Below, in pieces: positions 21,639 to 28,659 of a stretch of DNA of 64,000 nt (the first letter of the stretch is position 1; each line of letters opens with the position of its first letter). The notes below the pieces were generated by a model. The model was not told the DNA's origin. It did no database searches and saw nothing but the letters and a program-made list of their open reading frames with translations. The stretch spans positions 62,001 to 126,000 of the forward strand of contig NZ_JAEKEL010000001.1 in NCBI RefSeq assembly GCF_016651105.1, in the 5' to 3' direction. The stretch comes from Pseudomonas sp. TH15. Lineage in GTDB: Bacteria > Pseudomonadota > Gammaproteobacteria > Pseudomonadales > Pseudomonadaceae. The position numbers and the translations under genes are program-made.

Positions 21639-21672
21639 GAGTCAATTCTCCTAGTGAGGAATTAGGCTGAAA

Positions 21673-21987
21673 TTAAGCCTGAATACCGGTGATTTTGATC
21701 TCGGTGTACCACTGGCGGTGGCCCATACGCTTCATGTGGTGCTTACGACGACGGAACTTGATGATGCGGATTTTATCGTGACGACCTTGGGAAATCACTT
21801 CAGCCACAACGGTAGCGCCTGCAACAACTGGAGCGCCGATGTTCACGTCATCGCCATCGGCGACCAACAGAACGCGATCAAAAGTAACGGATTCGCCGGT
21901 AGCGATTTCCAGTTTTTCGATCTTCAGGTATTCACCTGGGGCGACCTTGTATTGCTTGCCACCAGTAACAATTACTGCGTACGACAT
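21673..21987 (-). CDS. rplU: Ribosomal protein L21
   Basis: A 104-residue L21 starting at the ATG at 21987 ([26 protein letters not shown]); the open frame continues 20 codons upstream without family resemblance. The RNA-binding C-terminus [26 protein letters not shown] is intact. It is the first gene of rplU-rpmA, divergent from ispB. Confidence 0.97.
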   Translation of the reverse strand: MSYAVIVTGGKQYKVAPGEYLKIEKLEIATGESVTFDRVLLVADGDDVNIGAPVVAGATVVAEVISQGRHDKIRIIKFRRRKHHMKRMGHRQWYTEIKITGIQA

Positions 21988-22119
21988 GGTATTTCTCCGA
22001 TAATCCTGCTCACCCAGCTCTTTATAAGAAGAGGTATTGGCTGGCATGGCTGCATAGGGCTGGAAGGCCTGATTGCAATTGCGTAAGGCAGGTGCTGCCC
22101 AGGAAGTTCAGGGTGCGCG

Positions 22120-22148
22120 ATTGTACGCAAGCTGCCGAAGTGTTGCAA
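22120..22148 (-). promoter_or_regulatory. Predicted sigma-70 promoter of rplU-rpmA
   Basis: On the minus strand: TTGCAA (22143-22148), a 17-nt spacer, TACAAT (22120-22125). Transcription would start near 22113, giving a leader of about 125 nt before rplU. Confidence 0.6.
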
Positions 22149-22166
22149 GAGGCCGTCCATCGCGCC

Positions 22167-22195
22167 TTGACAGGTCCGGACGTGGGTCCTAGCAT
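22167..22195 (+). promoter_or_regulatory. Predicted sigma-70 promoter of ispB
   Basis: TTGACA (22167-22172), a 17-nt spacer and TAGCAT (22190-22195). It is back to back with the rplU promoter; the two -35 boxes are 18 bp apart. The ispB ATG follows 32 bp after the -10 box. Confidence 0.5.
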
Positions 22196-22227
22196 GCCGC
22201 GCAACCCTTCTGGAGCAACTGTCGCTG

Positions 22228-23196
22228 ATGCAACCCCAAGCTTTCTACCGCGCGGTGGCGGACGATTTTAGCGCCGTCGACGGCATCATCAAGAAGCAGC
22301 TGACTTCCCGAGTGCCGCTGGTATCGAAAATCGGCGACTACATTACCTCGGCCGGCGGTAAACGCCTGCGTCCTCTACTAGTGTTGCTGTGTGGCAAGGC
22401 CCTGGGTCGCGAAGGCGATGACTTGCGCCTGCTGGCCGCCACTATCGAGTTCCTGCACACCGCCACCCTGCTGCATGACGACGTGGTCGACATGTCCGGC
22501 ATGCGCCGTGGCCGTTCGACCGCCAACGCCATGTGGGGCAACGCCCCAAGCGTGCTGGTCGGCGACTTCCTGTATTCGCGCTCCTTCGAAATGATGGTCG
22601 AACTGGGCTCCATGCAAGTCATGAAGATCCTTTCGCAAGCCACGCGGATCATCGCCGAAGGCGAAGTGCTGCAGCTGTCGAAGATCCGTGACGCCAGCAC
22701 CACCGAAGAAACCTACATGGAAGTCATCCGCGGCAAAACCGCGATGCTCTTCGAAGCTTCGACCCACAGCGCAGCAGCCCTGTGCGAAGCCACCCCGGAA
22801 CAGAGCGAAGCGCTGCGCACCTTCGGTGATCACCTGGGCGTAGCCTTCCAATTGGTCGACGACCTGCTGGATTACAAAGGTGATGCGGAAACCCTGGGCA
22901 AGAACGTCGGTGACGATCTGGCCGAAGGCAAGCCGACCCTGCCGCTGATCTACACCATGCGCGAAGGCACACCCGAGCAGGCTGCACTGGTACGCCAGGC
23001 GATCCAGAAAGGTGGCATCGAAGACCTGGAAAGCATCCGCGGGGCCGTTGAAGCTTCCGGTTCGCTGGAATACACCGCGCAACTGGCCCGTGATTACGTG
23101 GCCCGTGCAATCAAATGCCTCGACGCCCTGCCGGCCAGCGAATATCGCGATGCGCTGGTCGAGTTGAGCGAGTTTGCGGTAGCCCGCACGCACTGA
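22228..23196 (+). CDS. ispB: IspB, all-trans polyprenyl (octaprenyl/nonaprenyl) diphosphate synthase
   Basis: A 322-residue trans-prenyltransferase that makes the ubiquinone side chain. The first Asp-rich motif is LLHDDVVDMSGMRRG and the second is FQLVDDLLDYKGD; GGKRLRPLL is the substrate-binding box. Pseudomonads make ubiquinone-9, so the product is probably C45; the sequence alone does not fix chain length. It is divergent from rplU-rpmA, as in PAO1 and E. coli. Confidence 0.94.
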   Translation: MQPQAFYRAVADDFSAVDGIIKKQLTSRVPLVSKIGDYITSAGGKRLRPLLVLLCGKALGREGDDLRLLAATIEFLHTATLLHDDVVDMSGMRRGRSTANAMWGNAPSVLVGDFLYSRSFEMMVELGSMQVMKILSQATRIIAEGEVLQLSKIRDASTTEETYMEVIRGKTAMLFEASTHSAAALCEATPEQSEALRTFGDHLGVAFQLVDDLLDYKGDAETLGKNVGDDLAEGKPTLPLIYTMREGTPEQAALVRQAIQKGGIEDLESIRGAVEASGSLEYTAQLARDYVARAIKCLDALPASEYRDALVELSEFAVARTH

Positions 23197-23215
23197 TTGC
23201 AACCACAGCAAGATC

Positions 23216-23290
23216 AAAAGATCGCAGCCTTCGGCAGCTCCTACAGGGTACACATTCCCATGTAGGAGCTGCCGAAGGCAGCGATCTTTT
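23216..23290. repeat. Inverted repeat, GATCGCAGCC-type REP
   Basis: Arms 23216-23245 and 23261-23290 are 30 nt each and pair with one mismatch; same unit as at 2418-2491. It follows ispB by 19 bp and could terminate it. Confidence 0.82.
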
Positions 23291-23363
23291 GCTGTTAGCC
23301 CCCTCCCCATAGAAACCCTATACAATGTGCGACTTTTAGCGATCCTCAAACCAAGGAGCCTTA

Positions 23364-23705
23364 GTGAGCACGTTGCCACCCTGCCCGAAATGCAATTCCG
23401 AATACACCTACGAAGACGGCGCACAACTGATCTGCCCGGAGTGCGCCCACGAATGGACCGCCGGCGGCGAAGCTGAAGTGGGGTCCGATGACACCGTGAA
23501 GAAGGATTCGGTGGGCAATGTCCTGCAAGACGGCGACACCATCACCGTGATCAAAGACCTCAAGGTCAAGGGCACCTCCCTGGTGGTCAAGGTCGGCACC
23601 AAGGTCAAGAACATCCGCCTGTGCGATGGCGACCATGACATCGACTGCAAGATCGACGGCATCGGCCCGATGAAGCTCAAATCCGAGTTCGTCAGAAAAG
23701 TCTGA
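23364..23705 (+). CDS. yjdM: YjdM/PhnA family zinc-ribbon protein
   Basis: A 113-residue protein starting at GTG. A zinc ribbon is formed by Cys7, Cys10, Cys24 and Cys27 (CPKCN...CPEC), followed by the PhnA/YjdM core [29 protein letters not shown]. Despite the PhnA name the family is not a phosphonate-degrading enzyme in most genomes and its role is unknown. It stands alone between REP elements and the Fur-box gene. Confidence 0.85.
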   Translation: MSTLPPCPKCNSEYTYEDGAQLICPECAHEWTAGGEAEVGSDDTVKKDSVGNVLQDGDTITVIKDLKVKGTSLVVKVGTKVKNIRLCDGDHDIDCKIDGIGPMKLKSEFVRKV

Positions 23706-23866
23706 TTCTGCTGTCTTCCATCCCGCGCCCGGCGTGGGATGGTGCTTCGCCCTCCCCCGCTTCGCCCAGCAATCCCTCGCAGTAGCCAAACGCCAGTCGT
23801 TTTGACCCTACGCAATCTTTACCCATAAAAAAACACAAGCCGCCAATAGGCCCTTGCTATTTTATG

Positions 23867-23885
23867 AATAAGAATTATTCTCATT
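23867..23885. promoter_or_regulatory. Fur box upstream of the 23912 gene
   Basis: AATAAGAATTATTCTCATT is a 9-1-9 palindrome with one mismatch and is very close to the classical Fur site AATGATAATnATTATCATT. It overlaps a candidate promoter (TTGCTA at 23854, 16-nt spacer, TATTCT at 23876), so Fur binding would block RNA polymerase. It lies 26 bp before the ATG at 23912. Confidence 0.72.
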
Positions 23886-23911
23886 GAAACCAATCAATGG
23901 AGATGAGACCC

Positions 23912-24169
23912 ATGACTTATTTGATCGATGCCTGGCTGGACCGCCCACACCCTTACCTCAGGATCCTGCATCGGGAAACCGGGGAAGTTTGTGCGGTACT
24001 TGAAGAAGAAGCCTTGAACGAGTTGCAGGATCAGGGTGACCTGGACGTCAGTGGCTTGAGTTCCAGCGAGCCGGTAGTGCTCAAGGAACTGGTGCGTAAT
24101 CTGTTTCTGTTCTGCTATGCCCGGGCGTTGCGCCCGACCAATGAACTGCACCATAAGCTCGAAATATGA
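23912..24169 (+). CDS. Small conserved protein of unknown function under a Fur box
   Basis: An 85-residue protein with no signal peptide or transmembrane helix (TYLIDAWLDRPHPYLRILHRETGEVCAVLEEEALNELQDQGDLD). I chose the ATG at 23912 because GGAG precedes it; an ATG 5 codons upstream is possible. By position it corresponds to PA4570, which I recall as an iron-responsive gene of unknown function. It has a late FLFCYAR segment with one Cys and no known metal-binding motif. No function is proposed. Confidence 0.75.
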   Translation: MTYLIDAWLDRPHPYLRILHRETGEVCAVLEEEALNELQDQGDLDVSGLSSSEPVVLKELVRNLFLFCYARALRPTNELHHKLEI

Positions 24170-24184
24170 GTAACGCTAAAAACC

Positions 24185-24275
24185 CTGTAAGAGCGAAGCT
24201 TGCTCGCGAACCAGGCAACTCGGTTCCAACTTGAAACCGGGTTGATGCCTTCGCGGGCAAGCCTCGCTCCTACAG
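24185..24275. repeat. REP inverted pair between the 23912 gene and fklB
   Basis: Arms 24185-24210 and 24250-24275 are imperfect reverse complements with cores GAGCGAAGCTTGCTCGCGAA and TTCGCGGGCAAGCCTCGCTC. It lies between convergent genes. Confidence 0.78.
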
Positions 24276-24285
24276 GATCACGGTC

Positions 24286-24903
24286 TTACAGAACGTCGAG
24301 CAGCTCGACGTCGAATACCAGTACGCTGTGCGGCGCAATGCTGCCAACGCCTTGAGCGCCGTAAGCCAGTTCGCTCGGCACGTACAGACGCCATTTGCTA
24401 CCGGCGTTCATCAGTTGCAGGGCTTCGGTCCAGCCAGCGATCACGCCGCCAACCGGGAATTCTGCAGGCTCGCCGCGCTCGTAGGAGCTGTCGAACACAG
24501 TGCCGTCGATCAGGGTGCCGTGGTAGTGAGTGCGCACTTGATCTTCACGGGTCGGCTTGGCGCCTTCACCTTGAGTCAGTACTTCGAATTGCAGGCCGGA
24601 AGCCAGAGTGGTGATGCCGTCACGCTTGGCGTTTTCAGCCAGGAATGCCAGGCCTTCGCCAGCAGCGGCTTCAGCTTTGGCAGCCGCTTCGGCTTGCATG
24701 ATCTCGCGGATCACTTTGAAGCTGGCGGACATTTCTTCCTGACCCACACGGCTTGGCTTGCCGGCGAACGCGTCAGTCAGGCCAGCCAGGATCGAATCCA
24801 GGTTAACGCCCGGTGGCGGGTTGTCGCGCAGTTGGTCGCCCAACTGACGGCCGATACCGTAGCTGACGCGAGTTTCGTCGGTGGACAGATTTACTTCGGA
24901 CAT
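24286..24903 (-). CDS. fklB: FKBP-type peptidyl-prolyl isomerase, FklB-like
   Basis: A 205-residue FKBP of the FkpA/FklB type. The N-terminal helical dimerisation domain (SEVNLSTDETRVSYGIGRQLGDQL) is followed by an Ala/Lys-rich linker and the C-terminal FKBP fold (VRTHYHGTLIDGTVFDSSYERGEPAEFPVGGVIAGWTEALQLMNAGSKWRLYVPSELAYG). No signal peptide is visible from the ATG at 24903, so it is probably cytoplasmic. It matches PA4572 in place. Confidence 0.9.
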   Translation of the reverse strand: MSEVNLSTDETRVSYGIGRQLGDQLRDNPPPGVNLDSILAGLTDAFAGKPSRVGQEEMSASFKVIREIMQAEAAAKAEAAAGEGLAFLAENAKRDGITTLASGLQFEVLTQGEGAKPTREDQVRTHYHGTLIDGTVFDSSYERGEPAEFPVGGVIAGWTEALQLMNAGSKWRLYVPSELAYGAQGVGSIAPHSVLVFDVELLDVL

Positions 24904-25023
24904 GACACTGCTCCGCTGTGCGGACAGCCCTGGAACGTGCCGTGCGTGCACAGCGCATCCCGGAGCGCCCGGAACCAAAAGGGCGAGCAGACTAGCACAG
25001 ATGCCGTGGCATTGATGAGGGCG

Positions 25024-25335
25024 TCAGTGCTGCCATGTACTACGAAAGGCGATCGGCACCTTCAGGCTTTCCTGCACACTGTCGCCGAGCCCGCACATTT
25101 CGTCGTGAACCGAAGTGTGCACAAGGTTGAACTGTACGGCGGGACAGGCGTGGAGCACTTCGCGGGCATGCTCGACCGAACGCAGGTGAAACATCTGGCC
25201 GCGGGCATCACTCAGCGGATACGCCGCGCCATGCATGCGCGCCTCCAGCAGGTAGATCCCGCCTTCCAGTGAGATCAGGTTCAGCTCATCGACCTTCCCG
25301 GCGATCGCGTAGGCATTCAATTCTTGCAAGTTCAT
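25024..25335 (-). CDS. Conserved hypothetical protein (DUF6482-like)
   Basis: A 103-residue soluble protein (NLQELNAYAIAGKVDELNLISLEGGIYLLEARMHGAAYPLSDARGQMFHLRSVEHAREVL). I recognise it as a small pseudomonad family that I believe is DUF6482; function unknown. It has no signal peptide. It stands alone with 120 bp on the fklB side and 135 bp on the other. Confidence 0.72.
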   Translation of the reverse strand: MNLQELNAYAIAGKVDELNLISLEGGIYLLEARMHGAAYPLSDARGQMFHLRSVEHAREVLHACPAVQFNLVHTSVHDEMCGLGDSVQESLKVPIAFRSTWQH

Positions 25336-25411
25336 GAGCGCACCTCACGCTATGGCGAGTCAGGACGTCTACAGGGATAGGCCGGTGCGCACCAAAGCAC
25401 AAGCCACAAAC

Positions 25412-25446
25412 GCCACCGCCCGTCTGTTTCACAACAGACGGGCGGC
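25412..25446 (-). terminator. Hairpin after the yqhA-like gene
   Basis: Stem CGCCCGTCTGTT paired with AACAGACGGGCG, with a short loop, lies about 25 bp downstream of the stop at 25471. The minus-strand tail is only weakly T-rich, so termination is likely but not certain. Confidence 0.6.
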
Positions 25447-25470
25447 GCTATTACAGCGATCAAAAAATGA

Positions 25471-25959
25471 TCAGTGCTTGGTCAGCTTATCCAGATAACC
25501 CATCGCAAACGCCGACACCACGAAGGTCATGTGAATGATCACGTACCACTTCAGATGCTCGGGATCGACGTTCTTGGCGTCCATGAAAATCCGCAACAGG
25601 TGGATCGACGAAATCGCCACGATCGAGGCGGCCACTTTCATCTTCAGCGAAGACGAATCCATGGTGCCCAACCAGTTGAGTTTCTCTTTGCCCTCGTCAA
25701 TGTCCAGTTCGGACACGAAGTTCTCATAGCCGGAGATCATCACCATCACCAGCAAGCCGCCCACCAGCGCCATGTCGATCAACGACAGCAGCACCAGGAT
25801 CAAGTCCGATTCCGCCATCGAGAAGACGTTGGGGATGACATGGAAGACTTCCTGGAAAAACTTCAACGCCAGCGCCAACAAGCCCAGGGACAAACCGAAG
25901 TAGATCGGCGCCAGCAGCCAGCGGGAGGCGTACATTGCATTTTCGATAAAGCGTTCCAT
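25471..25959 (-). CDS. YqhA/UPF0114 family inner-membrane protein
   Basis: A 162-residue protein with four predicted transmembrane segments, beginning [46 protein letters not shown]. It fits the TIGR00645/YqhA family, of unknown function. The cytoplasmic loop contains the conserved [40 protein letters not shown]. It corresponds to PA4574 by position. Confidence 0.85.
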   Translation of the reverse strand: MERFIENAMYASRWLLAPIYFGLSLGLLALALKFFQEVFHVIPNVFSMAESDLILVLLSLIDMALVGGLLVMVMISGYENFVSELDIDEGKEKLNWLGTMDSSSLKMKVAASIVAISSIHLLRIFMDAKNVDPEHLKWYVIIHMTFVVSAFAMGYLDKLTKH

Positions 25960-26119
25960 TGAATCTCACACAAGGGCTGGTAAATGGCGGCGAGTATAAC
26001 AGCCGCCCATTACACCCAGAAACCGCCCAAAAATCCGCAACCTGCGCGTGTATGACGAAGTTTTTCTGCTAGTGTCCAAACCAATGACAGATTAGCGATA
26101 CCGGACAGGAAGACAGGAA

Positions 26120-27949
26120 ATGGATGTGCGATTACCTTTAACGAGTGCCGTTTTTGGCGTGCTGCTACTGCTCAACGGCTGCTCACCCGCCGATGAAAAA
26201 AAGACCGTCAGCCTCGAAGAAAGGACCGCGCAATTCGAGAAATCCCTGGATGCCATTGCGGATCAGAAGCTCAAGGACGCCCTCGCTGACCTCGGCGGCT
26301 CGCTGCTGTTGCTTGAACGTGCAGAACTGAAGCTCAAGGCCAAACCGATTGAGACCGAGTATGGCGATGACGCCATGCTCCTGCTCAAACACTACCCAAC
26401 CCCTCAGGCGCTGGTCGATACCTACCTCAATGGCCTGTTTGTGCTGCGTAAAACCTCAAGCTCCGATTACCTGACCGATCTGTCGCCAGTGTTCCCTTTC
26501 AGCTTCACCATGCCTGCGCAGTTCCCTTTCCCCCACGGACTGGAATGGCAGTCAGTAACCCTTAGCAACAAAAAAGTGATCCCTTTCCAGCCCGAATGGT
26601 CGGAAACCGATCCGGGCATTCAGCTCAGCCCCTCGAGTTCCAACGTCGATAATCCGGACGATCTGACGGTGACCTACCCTTTCATCGAAGGTCTGGAGGT
26701 CGACAACAAAAAACAACCGCAACCGTTGATGCTCAAAGGCAAAGCTGAAGTGATCGCCCCGCGTCGTTTGTACAGCTTCGACCTGACGAAAAAGGATGTC
26801 GGCCAGACGCGCACCAACGACAACCTCAGCGTCAAACTGCTGAAGCTTGAAAAGAACTACGCCGAAGTCGAATTCAGCAACAGCCTGCCGCTGGCCCCGG
26901 AAGTGGCCGGCGCCCAACTCAATCCGCTAATCGTTCAGGCTCGCGACACCACCGGGCAATATCTGGTGCGCGCCGGGTCGATCAACGAGAGCCCGGAGCA
27001 GGTGTCTTTCTACGAGAAGCAACTGGCGCAGTTGCAACAGCAGAAGAGCTGGAGCGATATCCTGGAAAAGCAGTTGAACGACGATCAGCAGACGTTTGAG
27101 CAACAGCACCCGAAACGCTACAACAAGGTCTATTTCAATGGCCCCATCGAGACACTAGAAGTCAGCGTGCTGGACTTCTCCGCCGTCACCGTGAGCCGTA
27201 AAAAGCTGGATCTGCCGATTCGCGCCTTCAATCAGCACACCACTGATAAAGCCATTCAGGCACTGGACCCATCGGTGGTGGTATACGACGATCAAGCCGC
27301 TAACTGGCTCAAGGGCGCGACGCTGACGGAGGAGCAACTGAAAGCCGGCATCCGTATCCATCAATCCGTGGAAGAACCGAGCGCCGCGCGCATCGAGTTC
27401 TCTCACCGCCGAACTTTCAACGATGAATTGCTCGGTGACGACTTCAATCCAGGCGAGAGCCCGGTGACGTTCTTCACCGAAAAACACAATGGCAAACTCG
27501 ACGAGCCAATCGAACTGCCGCCCGAGGCTTATCAGGTCGATCCGCTGCGCGCGACGATTACCTATGACCTGAATCTGTTTCCGGAAACCCCGGCGATTGC
27601 CGTCGGTTCGATGCCGCTGTTTCTGGCGACAGTGGCGCAGCAAGCCTACGACGCCAAGGCATTGCCCAAAGGCCTGGAGATCAGGAACAACATGCTGGTG
27701 GTGGATCTGAAACTGTTCCCGGCCAACGAATGGCGGTTTTTCGTCAAGGACGACAGCGGCAATTACCTGAAACAGATTCTCTCGGTCAGCCATGACGCCA
27801 GCGCAGAAGGCCCGGCGTTGTTTGGAGTGCATTACTTTTATGGCCGTCCAACGCGCGTGGAGACCTATCAGCGGACAGACCTCGCCACCGTGCAATACGG
27901 CTTTGAGGTCAAACTCGACAAGGCGTCGTTGCCTGAGACTGCGCCTTGA
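26120..27949 (+). CDS. Large predicted lipoprotein of unknown function
   Basis: A 609-residue protein with a lipoprotein signal (VFGVLLLLNGCSPADEKK, acylated Cys21). A coiled-coil-prone Lys/Glu/Leu-rich stretch (residues 30-85) follows, and a second one around residues 295-330 (EKQLAQLQQQKSWSDILEKQLNDDQQTFEQQH). The remainder looks beta-rich and I see no catalytic motif. Asp at position +2 is absent (Ser-Pro follow Cys), so outer-membrane sorting is expected. The gene stands alone on the plus strand. I do not recognise a family. Confidence 0.75.
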   Translation: MDVRLPLTSAVFGVLLLLNGCSPADEKKTVSLEERTAQFEKSLDAIADQKLKDALADLGGSLLLLERAELKLKAKPIETEYGDDAMLLLKHYPTPQALVDTYLNGLFVLRKTSSSDYLTDLSPVFPFSFTMPAQFPFPHGLEWQSVTLSNKKVIPFQPEWSETDPGIQLSPSSSNVDNPDDLTVTYPFIEGLEVDNKKQPQPLMLKGKAEVIAPRRLYSFDLTKKDVGQTRTNDNLSVKLLKLEKNYAEVEFSNSLPLAPEVAGAQLNPLIVQARDTTGQYLVRAGSINESPEQVSFYEKQLAQLQQQKSWSDILEKQLNDDQQTFEQQHPKRYNKVYFNGPIETLEVSVLDFSAVTVSRKKLDLPIRAFNQHTTDKAIQALDPSVVVYDDQAANWLKGATLTEEQLKAGIRIHQSVEEPSAARIEFSHRRTFNDELLGDDFNPGESPVTFFTEKHNGKLDEPIELPPEAYQVDPLRATITYDLNLFPETPAIAVGSMPLFLATVAQQAYDAKALPKGLEIRNNMLVVDLKLFPANEWRFFVKDDSGNYLKQILSVSHDASAEGPALFGVHYFYGRPTRVETYQRTDLATVQYGFEVKLDKASLPETAP

Positions 27950-27957
27950 AGAGTACA

Positions 27958-27990
27958 GTCAAAAGATCGCAGCCTGCGGCAGCTCCTGCA
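27958..27990. repeat. Single GATCGCAGCC-type REP arm
   Basis: AAAAGATCGCAGCCTGCGGC followed by AGCTCCTGCA, one arm only, just after the lipoprotein stop. It could fold with its own inner repeat (GCAGCC, GGCAGC). Confidence 0.55.
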
Positions 27991-28000
27991 TGGGGAGGAG

Positions 28001-28318
28001 TTAATTGAGGCTGCGACAACGGCCGCCGTTGATTTCCCGCAACTGGGCTTGCAGGTGCAGGCACCAGATTTGTGGGTCATCGGCCAGCTCGTAGCCATGT
28101 AGCGTCAGGCTTTCAACGATGGTGTCGAGGATGGATTCAGCCACGAATGGGCCATGGAACGGGCCTTGGGCCTTGATGGCTGATGGCTGTTCGCCGGCCA
28201 TTCCGGCGGCGAAGAGTAAGGTCCACATACCCGTATCTCCCGCCAATGGGCGGATGGCGCACTCGATACGGGTCACAAGACCCAGGCATTGACGGGTGAG
28301 GCAGAGGTTGCGCGACAT
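28001..28318 (-). CDS. Small conserved hypothetical protein
   Basis: A 105-residue protein (SRNLCLTRQCLGLVTRIECAIRPLAGDTGMWTLLFAAGMAGEQPSAIKAQGPFHGPFVAESILDTIVESLTLHGY) with four Cys and no obvious domain. GAGG lies 8-12 bp before the ATG. By position it would correspond to PA4575, between the yqhA-like gene and the Lon-like protease. No function can be assigned. Confidence 0.6.
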   Translation of the reverse strand: MSRNLCLTRQCLGLVTRIECAIRPLAGDTGMWTLLFAAGMAGEQPSAIKAQGPFHGPFVAESILDTIVESLTLHGYELADDPQIWCLHLQAQLREINGGRCRSLN

Positions 28319-28519
28319 GGCGGCGACCCTCGGTAGATCCGGTATTCAGCCCCCATGGGAAGGCTGTTTCGATCCAGTGATTACTGTCCTTATCCTTGAG
28401 CTGAGAATAGAGGAAAAGTTCGCTTTGCAAGCAAAGCGAAACCAGAAGGCGCCGAATGGTCATTGTGTGAATATTGACGCCAGACTGATGGCACTTCTTC
28501 GGCAAATCACCAACCCACC

Positions 28520-28607
28520 GTAGGAGCGAGGCTTGCCCGCGAAGAACGATAACGCGGTCATTCAGGTAAACCGCGTCGCGGCCTTCGCGGGCAAGCCTCG
28601 CACCTAC
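28520..28607. repeat. REP inverted pair (GCGAGGCTTGCCCGCGAAG type)
   Basis: Arms 28520-28544 and 28583-28607 pair with one mismatch around a 38-nt middle that itself contains inverted GCGGT and ACCGC. Confidence 0.82.
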
Positions 28608-28626
28608 AGGGGATCTATGTCGAGAT

Positions 28627-28648
28627 CGTTCCCACGCGAGTGGGAACG
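28627..28648 (-). terminator. CGTTCCCAC hairpin after the Lon-like gene
   Basis: Perfect 9-bp stem CGTTCCCAC/GTGGGAACG with a GCGA loop, 11 bp after the stop at 28660. There is no T-run, so it may be a dispersed repeat acting as RNA stabiliser rather than a true terminator. Confidence 0.5.
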
Positions 28649-28659
28649 GTCCTGGAGGG

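Larger units (their letters stand above)
28319..28659. other. Intergenic region with two repeat hairpins
   Basis: This 341-bp gap between the 28001 gene and the Lon-like gene (both minus strand) holds the REP pair at 28520-28607 and a hairpin at 28627-28648. The remaining 200 bp presumably carry the promoter of the 28001 gene; I see no convincing sigma-70 box. Confidence 0.6.

Noticed and set aside
28487..28502. TGGCACTTCTTCGGCA, resembling a sigma-54 -24/-12 promoter
   Set aside because: The GG-N10-GC spacing fits, but the -12 part is CGGC rather than TTGC and no plus-strand gene follows.
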